64,000 bases of DNA, from assembly GCA_031374935.1 (NCBI GenBank), contig JANMHB010000113.1, positions 62,001 through 126,000 of the forward strand. Direction: 5' to 3'. Under the pieces are notes generated by a model that was given only the letters and a program-made list of their open reading frames with translations, was not told the origin of the DNA and did no database searches. Position 1 is the first letter of the stretch, and every line of letters starts with the position of its first letter. The translations under genes and the position numbers were made by a program. The stretch is from JACMLX01 sp031374935. GTDB taxonomy: Bacteria; Gemmatimonadota; Gemmatimonadetes; Gemmatimonadales; Gemmatimonadaceae. Below, one piece after another: positions 25,702-34,238 of this stretch.

Positions 25702-26981
25702 CAGTCCCCCATCCCAGGTTCCGGTCGCGCAGCCGCGGCGCCAGCGATTTCATCACGATCCTGCATCCGCAGCCGCAGCATTTCCGCGGCCGACATCTTC
25801 GACGTCGTCGGATTCACCAGACGTCCGCGATCGAAGACCACAAAGACCAGCACCAGCACCGCGATGTTGAGCACCAACAGCACGCCGGTCTGCATCGGTC
25901 CCGCTGTGATGCCCAACGCCTGCAGCGCAAGCAGCACCGACGCGATGAGCACGATGTAGCCCAGCGACAGCGGCAACAGGAATCGCCAGCCGAGTGACAT
26001 GAGCTGATCGTAGCGGAATCGCGGCAGCGTCCAGCGGATCCACATGTACAGGAAGAGGAAGAACCCCGCCTTGAGTGCAAACGACAGCAGCGTCAGCACT
26101 GTCTTCAGTACCGATGGGTCACCGCCGTTGTCCCACGACGTGAACGGGATGTCCCAGCCACCAAGGAACAGCGTCGCCATCATGCCGCTGGCCGTCAGCA
26201 TGTTCGCGAACTCGGCGATGAAGAACATCGAGAACTTCATCGAGCTGTACTCGGTGTGGTATCCGGCGACGAGTTCACTCTCCGCCTCCGGCAGGTCGAA
26301 CGGCAACCGGTTGGTCTCGGCGAAGGCGGAGATCAGGAACGTCAAGAACGCGACCGAGAGGTTGAGAACATTCCATCCACCGGCCTGCTGCTGCTGGATG
26401 ATGCTGCTCATCGTCACGTTGCCGGCCAGCAGCAGAATCGGAATGATGGACAGCCCCATCGAAATCTCGTACGAGATCATCTGCGCACTGGAGCGCAGTC
26501 CACCGAGCAGCGAGTACTTGTTGTTCGACGCCCACCCGGCGAGCGTGATCCCGAACACGCCGAGCGAGGAGATCGCGAGGGTGAAAATGAAACCGACCGG
26601 GAGATCCGCGATCGACAGGTTCACCACTCCCCATGGGGTCGGAAGCGGTGCCGCGAACGGAATCACCGCCCAGCTGACCATCGCCGTGCAAAACGCGATC
26701 GCCGGCGCCAGCGTGAAGAGCACACTGTTGCCGGCGCCTGGGGACAGCTCTTCCTTCATGAAATTCTTGACGCCGTCGGCGACGGGCTGCAGCAATCCGC
26801 CCGGTCCGACTCGATTCGGGCCATGACGATCCTGAATCCAGGCGCTCACCTTCCGCTCCGCCAGCGTCAGCAGGGCGACCGTGACGAGGTAGACACCGAA
26901 GAACATCAGCACCTTGATGGCCGAGGCAATCACGAAGGCGGTGTTGTTGTCGGTGATCGGGGTCATCAGCATCGGACCCAT
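25701..26981 (-). CDS. nuoH: NADH-quinone oxidoreductase subunit H
   Basis: The eight-helix subunit (426 aa) that forms most of the quinone chamber. AERKVSAWIQDRHGPNRVGPGG is the conserved first loop (seen near residues 41-62). DLPEAESELVAGYHTEYSSMKF is the hallmark acidic loop. WIRWTLPRFRYDQLMSLGWRFLLPLSL closes the core. The C-terminus extends about 60 residues beyond the usual end with a charged tail. The ATG at 26981 overlaps the nuoG stop; two other in-frame ATGs lie within five codons. Confidence 0.95.
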   Translation of the reverse strand: MGPMLMTPITDNNTAFVIASAIKVLMFFGVYLVTVALLTLAERKVSAWIQDRHGPNRVGPGGLLQPVADGVKNFMKEELSPGAGNSVLFTLAPAIAFCTAMVSWAVIPFAAPLPTPWGVVNLSIADLPVGFIFTLAISSLGVFGITLAGWASNNKYSLLGGLRSSAQMISYEISMGLSIIPILLLAGNVTMSSIIQQQQAGGWNVLNLSVAFLTFLISAFAETNRLPFDLPEAESELVAGYHTEYSSMKFSMFFIAEFANMLTASGMMATLFLGGWDIPFTSWDNGGDPSVLKTVLTLLSFALKAGFFLFLYMWIRWTLPRFRYDQLMSLGWRFLLPLSLGYIVLIASVLLALQALGITAGPMQTGVLLVLNIAVLVLVFVVFDRGRLVNPTTSKMSAAEMLRLRMQDRDEIAGAAAARPEPGMGD

Positions 26982-28558
26982 CAGGCCGTCACCTCGGCGG
27001 GCAGCGCGAGCATGCCACCCTGCAGGCCGATGCTCCGGTACGTGAGGCCGGCGAATGCGGGTACCGTTGCGGCCAACGCGTTGAAGACATCGCCTGCCAG
27101 CGCAGGGAAGTCGCCGGCACCGATGGCGGTCGCCAGTTCACCCACGACGCGATAGCTGGGTCGGACCTGCGCCGGTGGTGCCTTGGCCTGCAGGAAACGC
27201 TGTACGCGTCCGCGGAGATTGGTGACGGTCCCGTCTTCTTCAGCGAAGTTGCAGATCGGCAGCGCCACTGTGGTGGCGGCCCGAATCGTGTCATCCAGCA
27301 CGGTGCCGAGCGCGATCACGCGGACGCCTGCAGGGATTGCCGAGACCAGCGCCGCCGAGTCGGCCAGCAGTAGAACGTCGTCGGCTCCGATGGACGACAG
27401 CGGCGAGCTGGCGTCGACGAAGCCGAACAGCTCCGCGCCGGTGTGATTCGCCGCGCGTTCGGCGCGCAATGCGAGATCCGGAACACCCGGCAGCGGCGCT
27501 TCGTGGCCTCGCGGCACCATCGTGGCGGTGGCCGCCCCCAGGTGTGCCGCGAGTCGGCCAAGGATGAACAGCGTTTCGTTCGACAGCGATGCCGACGCCA
27601 GGATGGTGACGCGATTGCCGCCCGTGAGCAGCGCCGCGGCACCGGCAAGCGCATCACCCCATGATGCCGTCACCAGACCGTCTGCCGTCCGTACCTGCGG
27701 ATACTCCAGGCGATCACGCCGGTTGATCCACCGGTAGTTGAGGCGCCCCGTGTTGCACGCGAAATGCTGGTTGACCGCCATGTTCGGTCGCGGACGAATC
27801 CGCACCACAACATTGTCCCGTGTCTCGAGCGTGACGTTGCAGCCCTGCGAGCATCCAGGGCAGATCGACGCGGCGCGATCGAGCTCCCAGGCGCGTGCCT
27901 TGTTGAGGAAGTCCTTCGACAGGAGCGCACCCACCGGGCAGAGATCGACCACGTTGGACGCCCATTCGTGCGTCAGATCGCTGCCTTCGAATTTCCCGAT
28001 GTATGCACGATCACCGCGCTCACTGACGTTCAGCACCGGGTCGTGCGCCACGACGTCCATGAAGCGCACACACCGCGTGCAGAGGATGCACCGGTTCGGC
28101 ACATACAACACATCGCCGCCGAAATCCTCCATCGGATTGAAGCGCTTGGGCTCCATGTACCGGGAATCCTTGCGACCTTCAGCGAAGGTGTAGTCCTGCA
28201 GTTCACATTCCCCGGCCTGATCGCAGATCGGGCAATCCAGCGGGTGATTGATCAGCAGAAACTCGAGGACGCCTTTGCGCGCTTCGCGGGCCTTCTCCGA
28301 GTGCACATGCACGACCTGCCCTTCGCCGACACTGGTGGCGCAGGCCGGTGCCAGCTTCGGGAACTTCTCGACTTCCACCAGGCACATGCGGCAGACACCC
28401 GCCACCGGCAGTGACGGGTGGTAGCAGTAGTGCGGGATCAGCACACCGGCGGTCTTGGCCGCCTCGATGAGATTCGTCCCCGGGGCCACGATGACTTCGC
28501 GTCCCTCGATGGTCAGAGTCACCATGCCCGGATTGGCGGGCGCCGCGGGGGCCGTCAT
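26981..28558 (-). CDS. nuoG: NADH-quinone oxidoreductase subunit G
   Basis: The largest hydrophilic subunit, here compact at 525 aa. The 2Fe-2S ligands are C45, C56, C59 and C73. The His-coordinated N5 cluster uses H105, C109, C112 and C118. N4 uses C157, C160, C163 and C207. A further CX2CX3CX27C set (C233, C236, C240, C268) matches the N7 cluster. Beyond residue 290 the molybdopterin-oxidoreductase-like domain is short and degenerate, as in other reduced NuoG proteins. The gene starts one base after nuoF. Confidence 0.94.
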   Translation of the reverse strand: MTAPAAPANPGMVTLTIEGREVIVAPGTNLIEAAKTAGVLIPHYCYHPSLPVAGVCRMCLVEVEKFPKLAPACATSVGEGQVVHVHSEKAREARKGVLEFLLINHPLDCPICDQAGECELQDYTFAEGRKDSRYMEPKRFNPMEDFGGDVLYVPNRCILCTRCVRFMDVVAHDPVLNVSERGDRAYIGKFEGSDLTHEWASNVVDLCPVGALLSKDFLNKARAWELDRAASICPGCSQGCNVTLETRDNVVVRIRPRPNMAVNQHFACNTGRLNYRWINRRDRLEYPQVRTADGLVTASWGDALAGAAALLTGGNRVTILASASLSNETLFILGRLAAHLGAATATMVPRGHEAPLPGVPDLALRAERAANHTGAELFGFVDASSPLSSIGADDVLLLADSAALVSAIPAGVRVIALGTVLDDTIRAATTVALPICNFAEEDGTVTNLRGRVQRFLQAKAPPAQVRPSYRVVGELATAIGAGDFPALAGDVFNALAATVPAFAGLTYRSIGLQGGMLALPAEVTA

Positions 28559-28559
28559 C

Positions 28560-29885
28560 TCAGGCCGCTGCCGGTGAGAACGCCGGAATCATCACCGATG
28601 ACCGATTCTTCGGGATTTTGGCCTCGAATTCGTGCCGGAACTTCTTCAATCCGCTCACCACCGGTGTGGCGCAGGAGTCACTCAGCACGCAGATCGTCTT
28701 CCCCGTCATGTTGTCGGCAATCTCGAGCAGCGTGTCGAGATCCTTCATGGTGCCCTGCCCGTCCCGGATCCGCTCCAGAATCTTCGTCGTCCAGGCCGTG
28801 CCCTCACGACACTGCGTGCACTGCGCGCAGCTTTCGTGCGCATAAAAGCGCGCCAGCCGGGCGATCTGCCGCACCATATCCTGTGAATCATCGAAGCAGA
28901 TCACACCACCCGAGCCGAGCAGCGAGCCTGCGGCCTGAATACCCTCGTAGTCCATCACCGCGCCTTCGCACTCTTCCGGCGTCAGAATCGGCACCGACGA
29001 TCCGCCCGGGATGATCGCCTTGAAGGTGCGGCCAGCGGGCGGGCCACCGCACAGATCCCACAGAAACTCCCTCATCGAGAAACCCATGCCGACTTCGTAG
29101 TTGCCCGGCCGGGCCACATTGCCGCAGACCGAGAACAGTTTGGTCCCGGTGCTCTTCGGATTCGCGAGACTGGACAGTGACTTGTACCACTCGGCGCCGT
29201 TGCGGAGGACGTGCGTCGCCGCACACACCGTCTCGACGTTGTTGATCGTCGTCGGTTTGGCGAACAGTCCGGCGACAGCAGGAAATGGTGGTTTGATGCG
29301 CGGATTGCCACGGCGACCTTCGAGGGAATTCATCAGCGCCGTTTCCTCGCCGCAGATGTAGGCGCCGGCGCCCTTGTGCACGTGGACGTCCACCCGCTTG
29401 CCGCTGCCCATGGCGTTCGCGCCAAGAATCCCGGCCGCATACGCTTCGCGCACCGCTTCGCGCATGCGCGCGATCGGTTCGGTGTACTCGCCGCGGATAT
29501 AGATGTAGGCCGTCTCGGCATAGATGGCGTGCGCCGCGATGGCCGTGCCCTCCACCAGCTGATGCGGCGTCCAGCGCATCAGCTCCCGATCCTTGAACGT
29601 CCCGGGTTCCGACTCGTCGGCGTTGATGCAGAGGTAATGCGTCTTGCCGTCCGGCTTCATGAAGCTCCACTTCACGCCGGTCGGAAAGCCGGCGCCGCCG
29701 CGGCCACGCAGCCCCGAATCCTTGACGACATTCTGCACTTCGACCGGATCGGTGGCCAGCGCCTGTCGCAGGGTCTCATACCCACCACGTGCCTGCCAGC
29801 CTGCGAGCGTGCGCGCCTCGGCGTCTCCGAAGTACTTCGAGAGCACCGGGGTTTCACGGGGGTGCGATGGATGCGGATATCCCAT
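28560..29885 (-). CDS. nuoF: NADH-quinone oxidoreductase subunit F (NADH- and FMN-binding)
   Basis: The NADH-oxidising flavoprotein (441 aa). GLRGRGGAGFPTGVKWSF binds FMN; ICGEETALMNSLEGRRGNPR and PFPAVAGLFAKPTTINNVET line the NADH/FMN site. The N3 4Fe-4S cluster uses SCAQCTQCREG plus the Cys of LSDSC. The ATG at 29885 gives a start MGYPHPSHP and a one-base overlap with nuoE. The frame upstream of it is an overlap shadow. Confidence 0.95.
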   Translation of the reverse strand: MGYPHPSHPRETPVLSKYFGDAEARTLAGWQARGGYETLRQALATDPVEVQNVVKDSGLRGRGGAGFPTGVKWSFMKPDGKTHYLCINADESEPGTFKDRELMRWTPHQLVEGTAIAAHAIYAETAYIYIRGEYTEPIARMREAVREAYAAGILGANAMGSGKRVDVHVHKGAGAYICGEETALMNSLEGRRGNPRIKPPFPAVAGLFAKPTTINNVETVCAATHVLRNGAEWYKSLSSLANPKSTGTKLFSVCGNVARPGNYEVGMGFSMREFLWDLCGGPPAGRTFKAIIPGGSSVPILTPEECEGAVMDYEGIQAAGSLLGSGGVICFDDSQDMVRQIARLARFYAHESCAQCTQCREGTAWTTKILERIRDGQGTMKDLDTLLEIADNMTGKTICVLSDSCATPVVSGLKKFRHEFEAKIPKNRSSVMIPAFSPAAA

Positions 29886-30409
29886 CAGTCGAGCCCCGCC
29901 AGCAGATCCCGTACCGTGTCGACTGAGACACACTCGATCATCGCATCATTGACCATCACGGGAGTCGAGAAACCGCAGGCACCGAGGCACTCGACCTCGA
30001 TCACCGTGAAGCGGCCATCGGGCGACGTCACGCCCAGCTCACCGCATTTGGTTTCGCGGAGAAACGCGTTCACGACATCCTCCGCACCGCACACGTTGCA
30101 CGGCGTGGTCGTGCAGACCTGAACGAAATGCCGACCCACCGGGTGCTGGTGGTACATGGTGTAGAACGTGACGACGCCCTTGACGTACGCAGGCGTGAGG
30201 TCGAGGGCATGCGCCACTTCCGCCATGCCTTCCGGACTTACCCAGCCGCGGTCTTCCTGCAGCATCCAGAGCGCCGGCAGCAGCGCGGCCATCTTCGTCG
30301 GATAGCGCGTCAGCAGTTCGTCCAGTTCCGCTCGTCGCGCGCCCGTGAACACCGGGACATACATGGCGTGCTCGTCGTGCCCATGCGGGGCCATCGCGTG
30401 CAGGCTCAT
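29885..30409 (-). CDS. nuoE: NADH-quinone oxidoreductase subunit E ([2Fe-2S])
   Basis: A thioredoxin-like 2Fe-2S subunit (174 aa) that holds cluster N1a. Ligands are the pair in CTTTPCNVCG (CX4C) and the pair in CLGACGF (CX3C). RGWVSPEGMAEVAHAL is typical. The ATG at 30409 overlaps the nuoD stop; this gives a His-rich N-terminal tail (four His within residues 4-14) before the conserved core, and later starts could remove it. Confidence 0.94.
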   Translation of the reverse strand: MSLHAMAPHGHDEHAMYVPVFTGARRAELDELLTRYPTKMAALLPALWMLQEDRGWVSPEGMAEVAHALDLTPAYVKGVVTFYTMYHQHPVGRHFVQVCTTTPCNVCGAEDVVNAFLRETKCGELGVTSPDGRFTVIEVECLGACGFSTPVMVNDAMIECVSVDTVRDLLAGLD

Positions 30410-31719
30410 CGATCGATCTCGCCCATCACGATGTCGATGCTGGCATTGATCGCGATCACATCCGACAGCAGGTGTCCCTCGGCCATCTTGGCAATGGCCG
30501 ACAGATTCACGAAGGCCGGGGGCCGGATGCGCCACCGCACCGGCTTCGACGTCCCATCACTCACCAGATAGTACCCCTTCTCGCCCTTCGGGCTTTCGGT
30601 CGGAACGTAGCATTCGCCAGCCGGCGGACGCGGGCCTTCCATCACCAGCTTGAAGTGATGGATCATCGATTCCATCTCGCTGGTGGCCTTGCTTTTCGCC
30701 GGCAGAATCACGCGCGGGTCATCCACGTTCAACGGGCCCTCCGGCAGGCGCTCGATCGCCTGCTCGATGATGCGCACGCTCTGACGCATTTCCTCGAGTC
30801 GCACCAGATAGCGATCATAGACGTCGCCCTTGCTGCCAACGACGATGTCCCAGTCATACGTGTCGTAATCGAGGTACGGGAAGTCCTTGCGTACGTCGTA
30901 GGCGACGCCGGAGGCGCGCAGCATCGGTCCCGACAGCCCGTAGTTGATGGCCTCGGAGGACGTCATCACGCCGAGTCCGACGGTGCGGCCCACCCAGATG
31001 CCATTGCGCGTCAGCATCCGATCGGTCTCGTCGAGCGTCTTCGGTAACGACCGCAGGAACCCCTTCAGCCCATCGATCCAGCCGGGCGGCAGATCAGCGG
31101 CCATCCCGCCGATGCGTGATGCGCTGGTGGTGAGCCGTGCCCCAACCCAGCTCTCGAACAGGTTGTAGACGGTCTCACGCTCCTGGAACGTCCACAGGAA
31201 CGGCGTGAATGCGCCCATGTCCACAGCGGTGGTACCGAGCCACACCAGGTGGGAAATGATGCGGGACAGCTCCATTGCGATCACGCGCAGCACCGTGCAG
31301 CGCGGCGTGATCTCGATGCCGAACAATCGTTCGGCGCCGAGGGCGTAGGCGATGTTGTTGCCCATCGAGTTCAGATAGTCCTCGCGATCGGTCCACGGGA
31401 TGATCTGATTGTACTGGCGATACTCGCCGATCTTTTCGAAACCACAATGCAGGTAGCCGATGTGCGGCACGCAGCGGATCACCGTCTCGCCGTCGAGCTC
31501 CAGCACCAGGCGCAACACGCCATGCGTCGCCGGATGCTGCGGACCGATGTTGATCAGCATGCGCTCGCTGCCCATGTCGGGCTCGGCGCCGGGTGCGAGC
31601 TCGCGGGGCATCACGGCGCCGCTGGTGTCCGCCGTCAGCGGCAGGCGCTGCACGCGCCCGTCGGCACCGAGCGCCTGTGTCGCCAATTCCACTTCGATCG
31701 TGCGGGTGGTGGTGGCCAT
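30406..31719 (-). CDS. nuoD: NADH-quinone oxidoreductase subunit D
   Basis: The 49-kDa-type subunit (437 aa) next to the quinone site and cluster N2. NIGPQHPATHGVLRL, RCVPHIGYLHCGFEK, WTDREDYLNSM and the RIRPPAFVNLSAI/VMGEIDR C-terminus are all present. It is separate from nuoC, unlike the fused NuoCD of enterobacteria. An N-terminal extension of about 50 residues precedes the conserved part. The ATG at 31719 is three bases after nuoC. Confidence 0.96.
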   Translation of the reverse strand: MATTTRTIEVELATQALGADGRVQRLPLTADTSGAVMPRELAPGAEPDMGSERMLINIGPQHPATHGVLRLVLELDGETVIRCVPHIGYLHCGFEKIGEYRQYNQIIPWTDREDYLNSMGNNIAYALGAERLFGIEITPRCTVLRVIAMELSRIISHLVWLGTTAVDMGAFTPFLWTFQERETVYNLFESWVGARLTTSASRIGGMAADLPPGWIDGLKGFLRSLPKTLDETDRMLTRNGIWVGRTVGLGVMTSSEAINYGLSGPMLRASGVAYDVRKDFPYLDYDTYDWDIVVGSKGDVYDRYLVRLEEMRQSVRIIEQAIERLPEGPLNVDDPRVILPAKSKATSEMESMIHHFKLVMEGPRPPAGECYVPTESPKGEKGYYLVSDGTSKPVRWRIRPPAFVNLSAIAKMAEGHLLSDVIAINASIDIVMGEIDR

Positions 31720-31722
31720 CGG

Positions 31723-32412
31723 TCAGCCTCCTGCCGATTCACGCAGCAGCCGTGCGCGCATGTCTGCCGGCAACTCGTGAAACGCGTCGGCCACACTCAG
31801 CTCTTCCATCGAATACTTCGCGTCAGGATTGGCCAACAGGGCCTGCGACAACTGCTCCGACCGACTGAATCGGCCACGCAGCGGGAAGTCCTTGCGCAAC
31901 GGAAATCCTTCCGCATAGCTGTCCCAGAGCAGGATCCGGCGAAGGTCGGAGTGCCCGGCGAACCGGATGCCGAACATGTCGAAGACTTCACGCTCCAGCC
32001 AGTTCGCCGCCTTGTACACGGGTTCGATGCTCGGCACCTCGAGCTCGGCTTCCGGTGCGAGCGCTGCCTTGAGGCGCAGGAACCGGCGGTACGGCAACGA
32101 GCGCACGTGCCACACCATCTCGAGCGGCAGTGATGGATCGCGATGTTCGACCGCCGTGACATCGACGAGATAGTCGTACTGCTGTGCCGGATCGTCGCGC
32201 AGCCACAAGACGATCTGGCGCACCTGCGCGGCATCGATCCACACCGTCGTCTCCCCCCACATCACCTCGTGCCGGCCAATCGCCGCGCTGAACTGTGCTC
32301 GGAGTGCCTCGACCGACGGATTCGCCTCACCGCCGCGATGGGGCACCGCGCGCGGCGTGACGGGATCCGGCGTGTTCGCCGGAAGTGCGGCTCCCGGAAT
32401 GACGACGCTCAT
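31723..32412 (-). CDS. nuoC: NADH-quinone oxidoreductase subunit C
   Basis: The 30-kDa-type subunit (229 aa). YDYLVDVTAVEH, WLEREVFDMFGIRFAGHSDLRRIL and the acidic end match NuoC. The first 35 residues are Pro/Ala-rich and not conserved. The start overlaps the nuoB stop by four bases. It stands as an independent gene upstream of nuoD. Confidence 0.94.
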   Translation of the reverse strand: MSVVIPGAALPANTPDPVTPRAVPHRGGEANPSVEALRAQFSAAIGRHEVMWGETTVWIDAAQVRQIVLWLRDDPAQQYDYLVDVTAVEHRDPSLPLEMVWHVRSLPYRRFLRLKAALAPEAELEVPSIEPVYKAANWLEREVFDMFGIRFAGHSDLRRILLWDSYAEGFPLRKDFPLRGRFSRSEQLSQALLANPDAKYSMEELSVADAFHELPADMRARLLRESAGG

Positions 32413-33047
32413 GGTGCCGACCGCGTCTGGTGCACGGAGTTGCCGAACGGCTCCGACAACTCGTCGATCCGGGACGGCGGGATGTAGAGCCGCGAGGTCG
32501 GATCAATCGCAATTTCGTCGTACTGCGCCTGATTCGAGATCGAGCGCTGCTGCATCACCTTGTCCTGCAGCATCATGATCCCGTACATCAGCGCTTCCGG
32601 GCGCGGCGGACACCCGGGCACGTACACGTCGACCGGGATGATGGTGTCGATGCCCTGAACGACCGCGTAGTTGTCGAACATGCCGCCGGTGGAGGCACAG
32701 GCACCCATCGAGATCACCCACTTGGGCTGCGGCATCTGCTCGTAGATCCGCCGAATGACCGGGGCCAGCTTGTACGGGACCCGCCCCGCGCAGAGCAGCA
32801 CGTCCGCCTGGCGCGGCGAAAAGCTGAGTCGCTCCATCCCAAACCGGGCCAGGTCGAACCGGCTGGCGGCAGTCGCCATGAATTCGATTGCGCAACAAGC
32901 GGTGCCAAACGGCATCGGCCAGAGCGAATTGGCCCGCGACCAGTTCACCAGGAACTCGAGGCGCGTCGTGACCCAGCCGTCCTGCGAGGGAGGATCATAG
33001 GTGACGAGTGACGAACCGCGGGCGGTTTGGGAGGGGATCAGTCCCAT
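32409..33047 (-). CDS. nuoB: NADH-quinone oxidoreductase subunit B ([4Fe-4S] N2)
   Basis: The subunit (212 aa) that carries the terminal cluster N2. Ligands are the adjacent Cys51-Cys52 (CCAIEFM), the Cys of SMGACASTGG and the Cys of VPGCPPRPEAL. The core is followed by a tail of about 40 residues. It overlaps the 3-prime end of nuoA by ten bases, so the two are translated in tandem. Confidence 0.96.
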   Translation of the reverse strand: MGLIPSQTARGSSLVTYDPPSQDGWVTTRLEFLVNWSRANSLWPMPFGTACCAIEFMATAASRFDLARFGMERLSFSPRQADVLLCAGRVPYKLAPVIRRIYEQMPQPKWVISMGACASTGGMFDNYAVVQGIDTIIPVDVYVPGCPPRPEALMYGIMMLQDKVMQQRSISNQAQYDEIAIDPTSRLYIPPSRIDELSEPFGNSVHQTRSAP

Positions 33048-33454
33048 TGCAATGCGCCCTTGCGCCAGACGTAGGTCAGGCCCACGGCGAGAATCGCCAT
33101 GAACACGAGCATCTCACCGAGACCGAAGAAACTGGTCGCGCCGCGACAGACACCATCGACCAGGGCATCGCTGCACGACAGTCGCCGGAAGGCTGTCCCC
33201 CACGGAATCAGGAAGATCGTTTCGATATCGAAGACGATGAACAGCATCGCCACGAGGTAGAACTTGACTGAGAAACGTTCACGCGCATCGCCGACCACCG
33301 GCACACCGGACTCGTAGGCTTCCGACTTCACAGCTGACGGCCGGCGCCGCATGGCCCACTGTGAGATGCCGATGATCATGGCCGCGTTCAACAGAACGAA
33401 ACCGATCAACATCAGGATAGGCAGATACGCTTGAAGCCCCATACGTGCTTGCAT
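33038..33454 (-). CDS. nuoA: NADH-quinone oxidoreductase subunit A
   Basis: First gene of the nuo operon; a three-helix membrane subunit. YESGVPVVGDARERFSVKFYLVAMLFIVFDIETIFL contains the family signature (split here only by residue order), with the key Asp-Ile-Glu. Three starts are possible: GTG 33472, ATG 33454 and ATG 33442. ATG 33454 (138 aa) is chosen because the GTG lies within a palindrome; none has a convincing Shine-Dalgarno. The long loop with two Cys (LSCSDALVDGVCRG) between helices 2 and 3 is unusual. Confidence 0.9.
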   Translation of the reverse strand: MQARMGLQAYLPILMLIGFVLLNAAMIIGISQWAMRRRPSAVKSEAYESGVPVVGDARERFSVKFYLVAMLFIVFDIETIFLIPWGTAFRRLSCSDALVDGVCRGATSFFGLGEMLVFMAILAVGLTYVWRKGALQWD

Positions 33455-33458
33455 GCTC

Positions 33459-33472
33459 GTGAAAAATTTCAC
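33459..33472. promoter_or_regulatory. AT-rich palindrome at the start of the nuo operon
   Basis: GTGAAAAATTTCAC is an inverted repeat of six-base arms around two bases, in otherwise GC-rich DNA. It lies four bases upstream of the preferred nuoA ATG and about 15 bases downstream of the -10 element. Its position fits an operator or leader element; no regulator is identified. Confidence 0.4.
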
Positions 33473-33487
33473 TAACTGGTCTGGCGC

Positions 33488-33516
33488 AAGCTAGCCGTCC
33501 ATCTGACGTACTTCAA
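33488..33516 (-). promoter_or_regulatory. candidate nuo operon promoter
   Basis: On the minus strand TTGAAG (33516-33511) and TAGCTT (33493-33488) are 17 bases apart. The start point would be near 33481, giving a leader of about 27 bases to the ATG at 33454. The same TAGCTT -10 is seen at the HU-like gene, and TAGGTT at mdh, which raises confidence. Confidence 0.6.
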
Positions 33517-33570
33517 CGCTGTCCGCAGGCACGCCGCCCCTGACAGTCCCCTGGTGCCGTCGCCGTTCGG

Positions 33571-33599
33571 TGGCACAGCGGGATCACGCCCGCTACCTT
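33571..33599 (+). promoter_or_regulatory. candidate dcd promoter
   Basis: TGGCAC (33571-33576) and TACCTT (33594-33599) are 17 bases apart on the plus strand. The -10 ends eight bases before the dcd ATG, so transcription would start at or next to the start codon and the mRNA would be leaderless. No ribosome site precedes the ATG. The -35 is a weak match. Confidence 0.4.
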
Positions 33600-33607
33600 C
33601 CCGCGCC

Positions 33608-34162
33608 ATGCCTATCATGAACGACGCGTGGATCCGCCGCATGGCGCTCGACCACGGGATGATCGAACCCTACGAAGACCGCCAGGTCCGTGACGGTGTC
33701 ATCAGCTACGGGGTCTCCTCGTACGGCTATGACATGCGTGTGGCCCGGGAATTCAAGATTTTCACCAACGTCCTCAGCTCGATCGTCGACCCCAAGGACT
33801 TCGACCCGAAGAGTTTCGTCGAGTTCGAGGGCGACCACTGCATCGTGCCCCCCAACAGCTTCGCATTGGCCCGTTCGGTGGAGTACTTCCGAATTCCGCG
33901 GGACATCCTGACGATCTGTGTTGGGAAGTCCACCTACGCGCGCTGCGGTATCATCACCAACGTGACCCCGTTCGAGCCGGAATGGGAGGGTTTTGTGACC
34001 CTCGAGATCTCGAACACGACGCCGCTACCGGCCAAGATCTACGCCAACGAAGGCATCGCCCAGGTGCTCTTCCTGCAAGGCAATGCACCGCCGGACGTCA
34101 GCTACCGGGACAAGCGCGGCAAGTACCAGGCGCAGGTCGGCATCACGCTGCCGAAGCTCTGA
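33608..34162 (+). CDS. dcd: dCTP deaminase
   Basis: Dcd deaminates dCTP to dUTP for thymidylate synthesis. The 184-aa protein has the family core GKSTYARCGIITNVTPFEPEWEGFVTLEI-type region (segments GKSTYARCG, NVTPFEPEWEG) with the catalytic Glu, and YANEGIAQVLFLQG. It is divergent from nuoA and convergent with sdhB. The ATG at 33608 is chosen; a second ATG three codons on is possible. It is one of only four plus-strand genes in the window. Confidence 0.95.
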   Translation: MPIMNDAWIRRMALDHGMIEPYEDRQVRDGVISYGVSSYGYDMRVAREFKIFTNVLSSIVDPKDFDPKSFVEFEGDHCIVPPNSFALARSVEYFRIPRDILTICVGKSTYARCGIITNVTPFEPEWEGFVTLEISNTTPLPAKIYANEGIAQVLFLQGNAPPDVSYRDKRGKYQAQVGITLPKL

Positions 34163-34183
34163 TTCTCGTGGCGCCGACGCGCT

Positions 34184-34219
34184 GAGGGGCCTGCAACCGA
34201 AGGTGGTCTCAGGCCCCTC
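34184..34219. terminator. stem-loop between convergent dcd and sdhB
   Basis: A perfect ten-pair stem (34184-34193 with 34210-34219, GAGGGGCCTG/CAGGCCCCTC) surrounds a 16-base loop that can itself form a short ACC/GGT stem. It lies between two converging stop codons, so it probably ends transcription from both sides. There is no T-run on either strand. Confidence 0.6.
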
Positions 34220-34238
34220 GTGCGCTTCCCGAGCTCGG

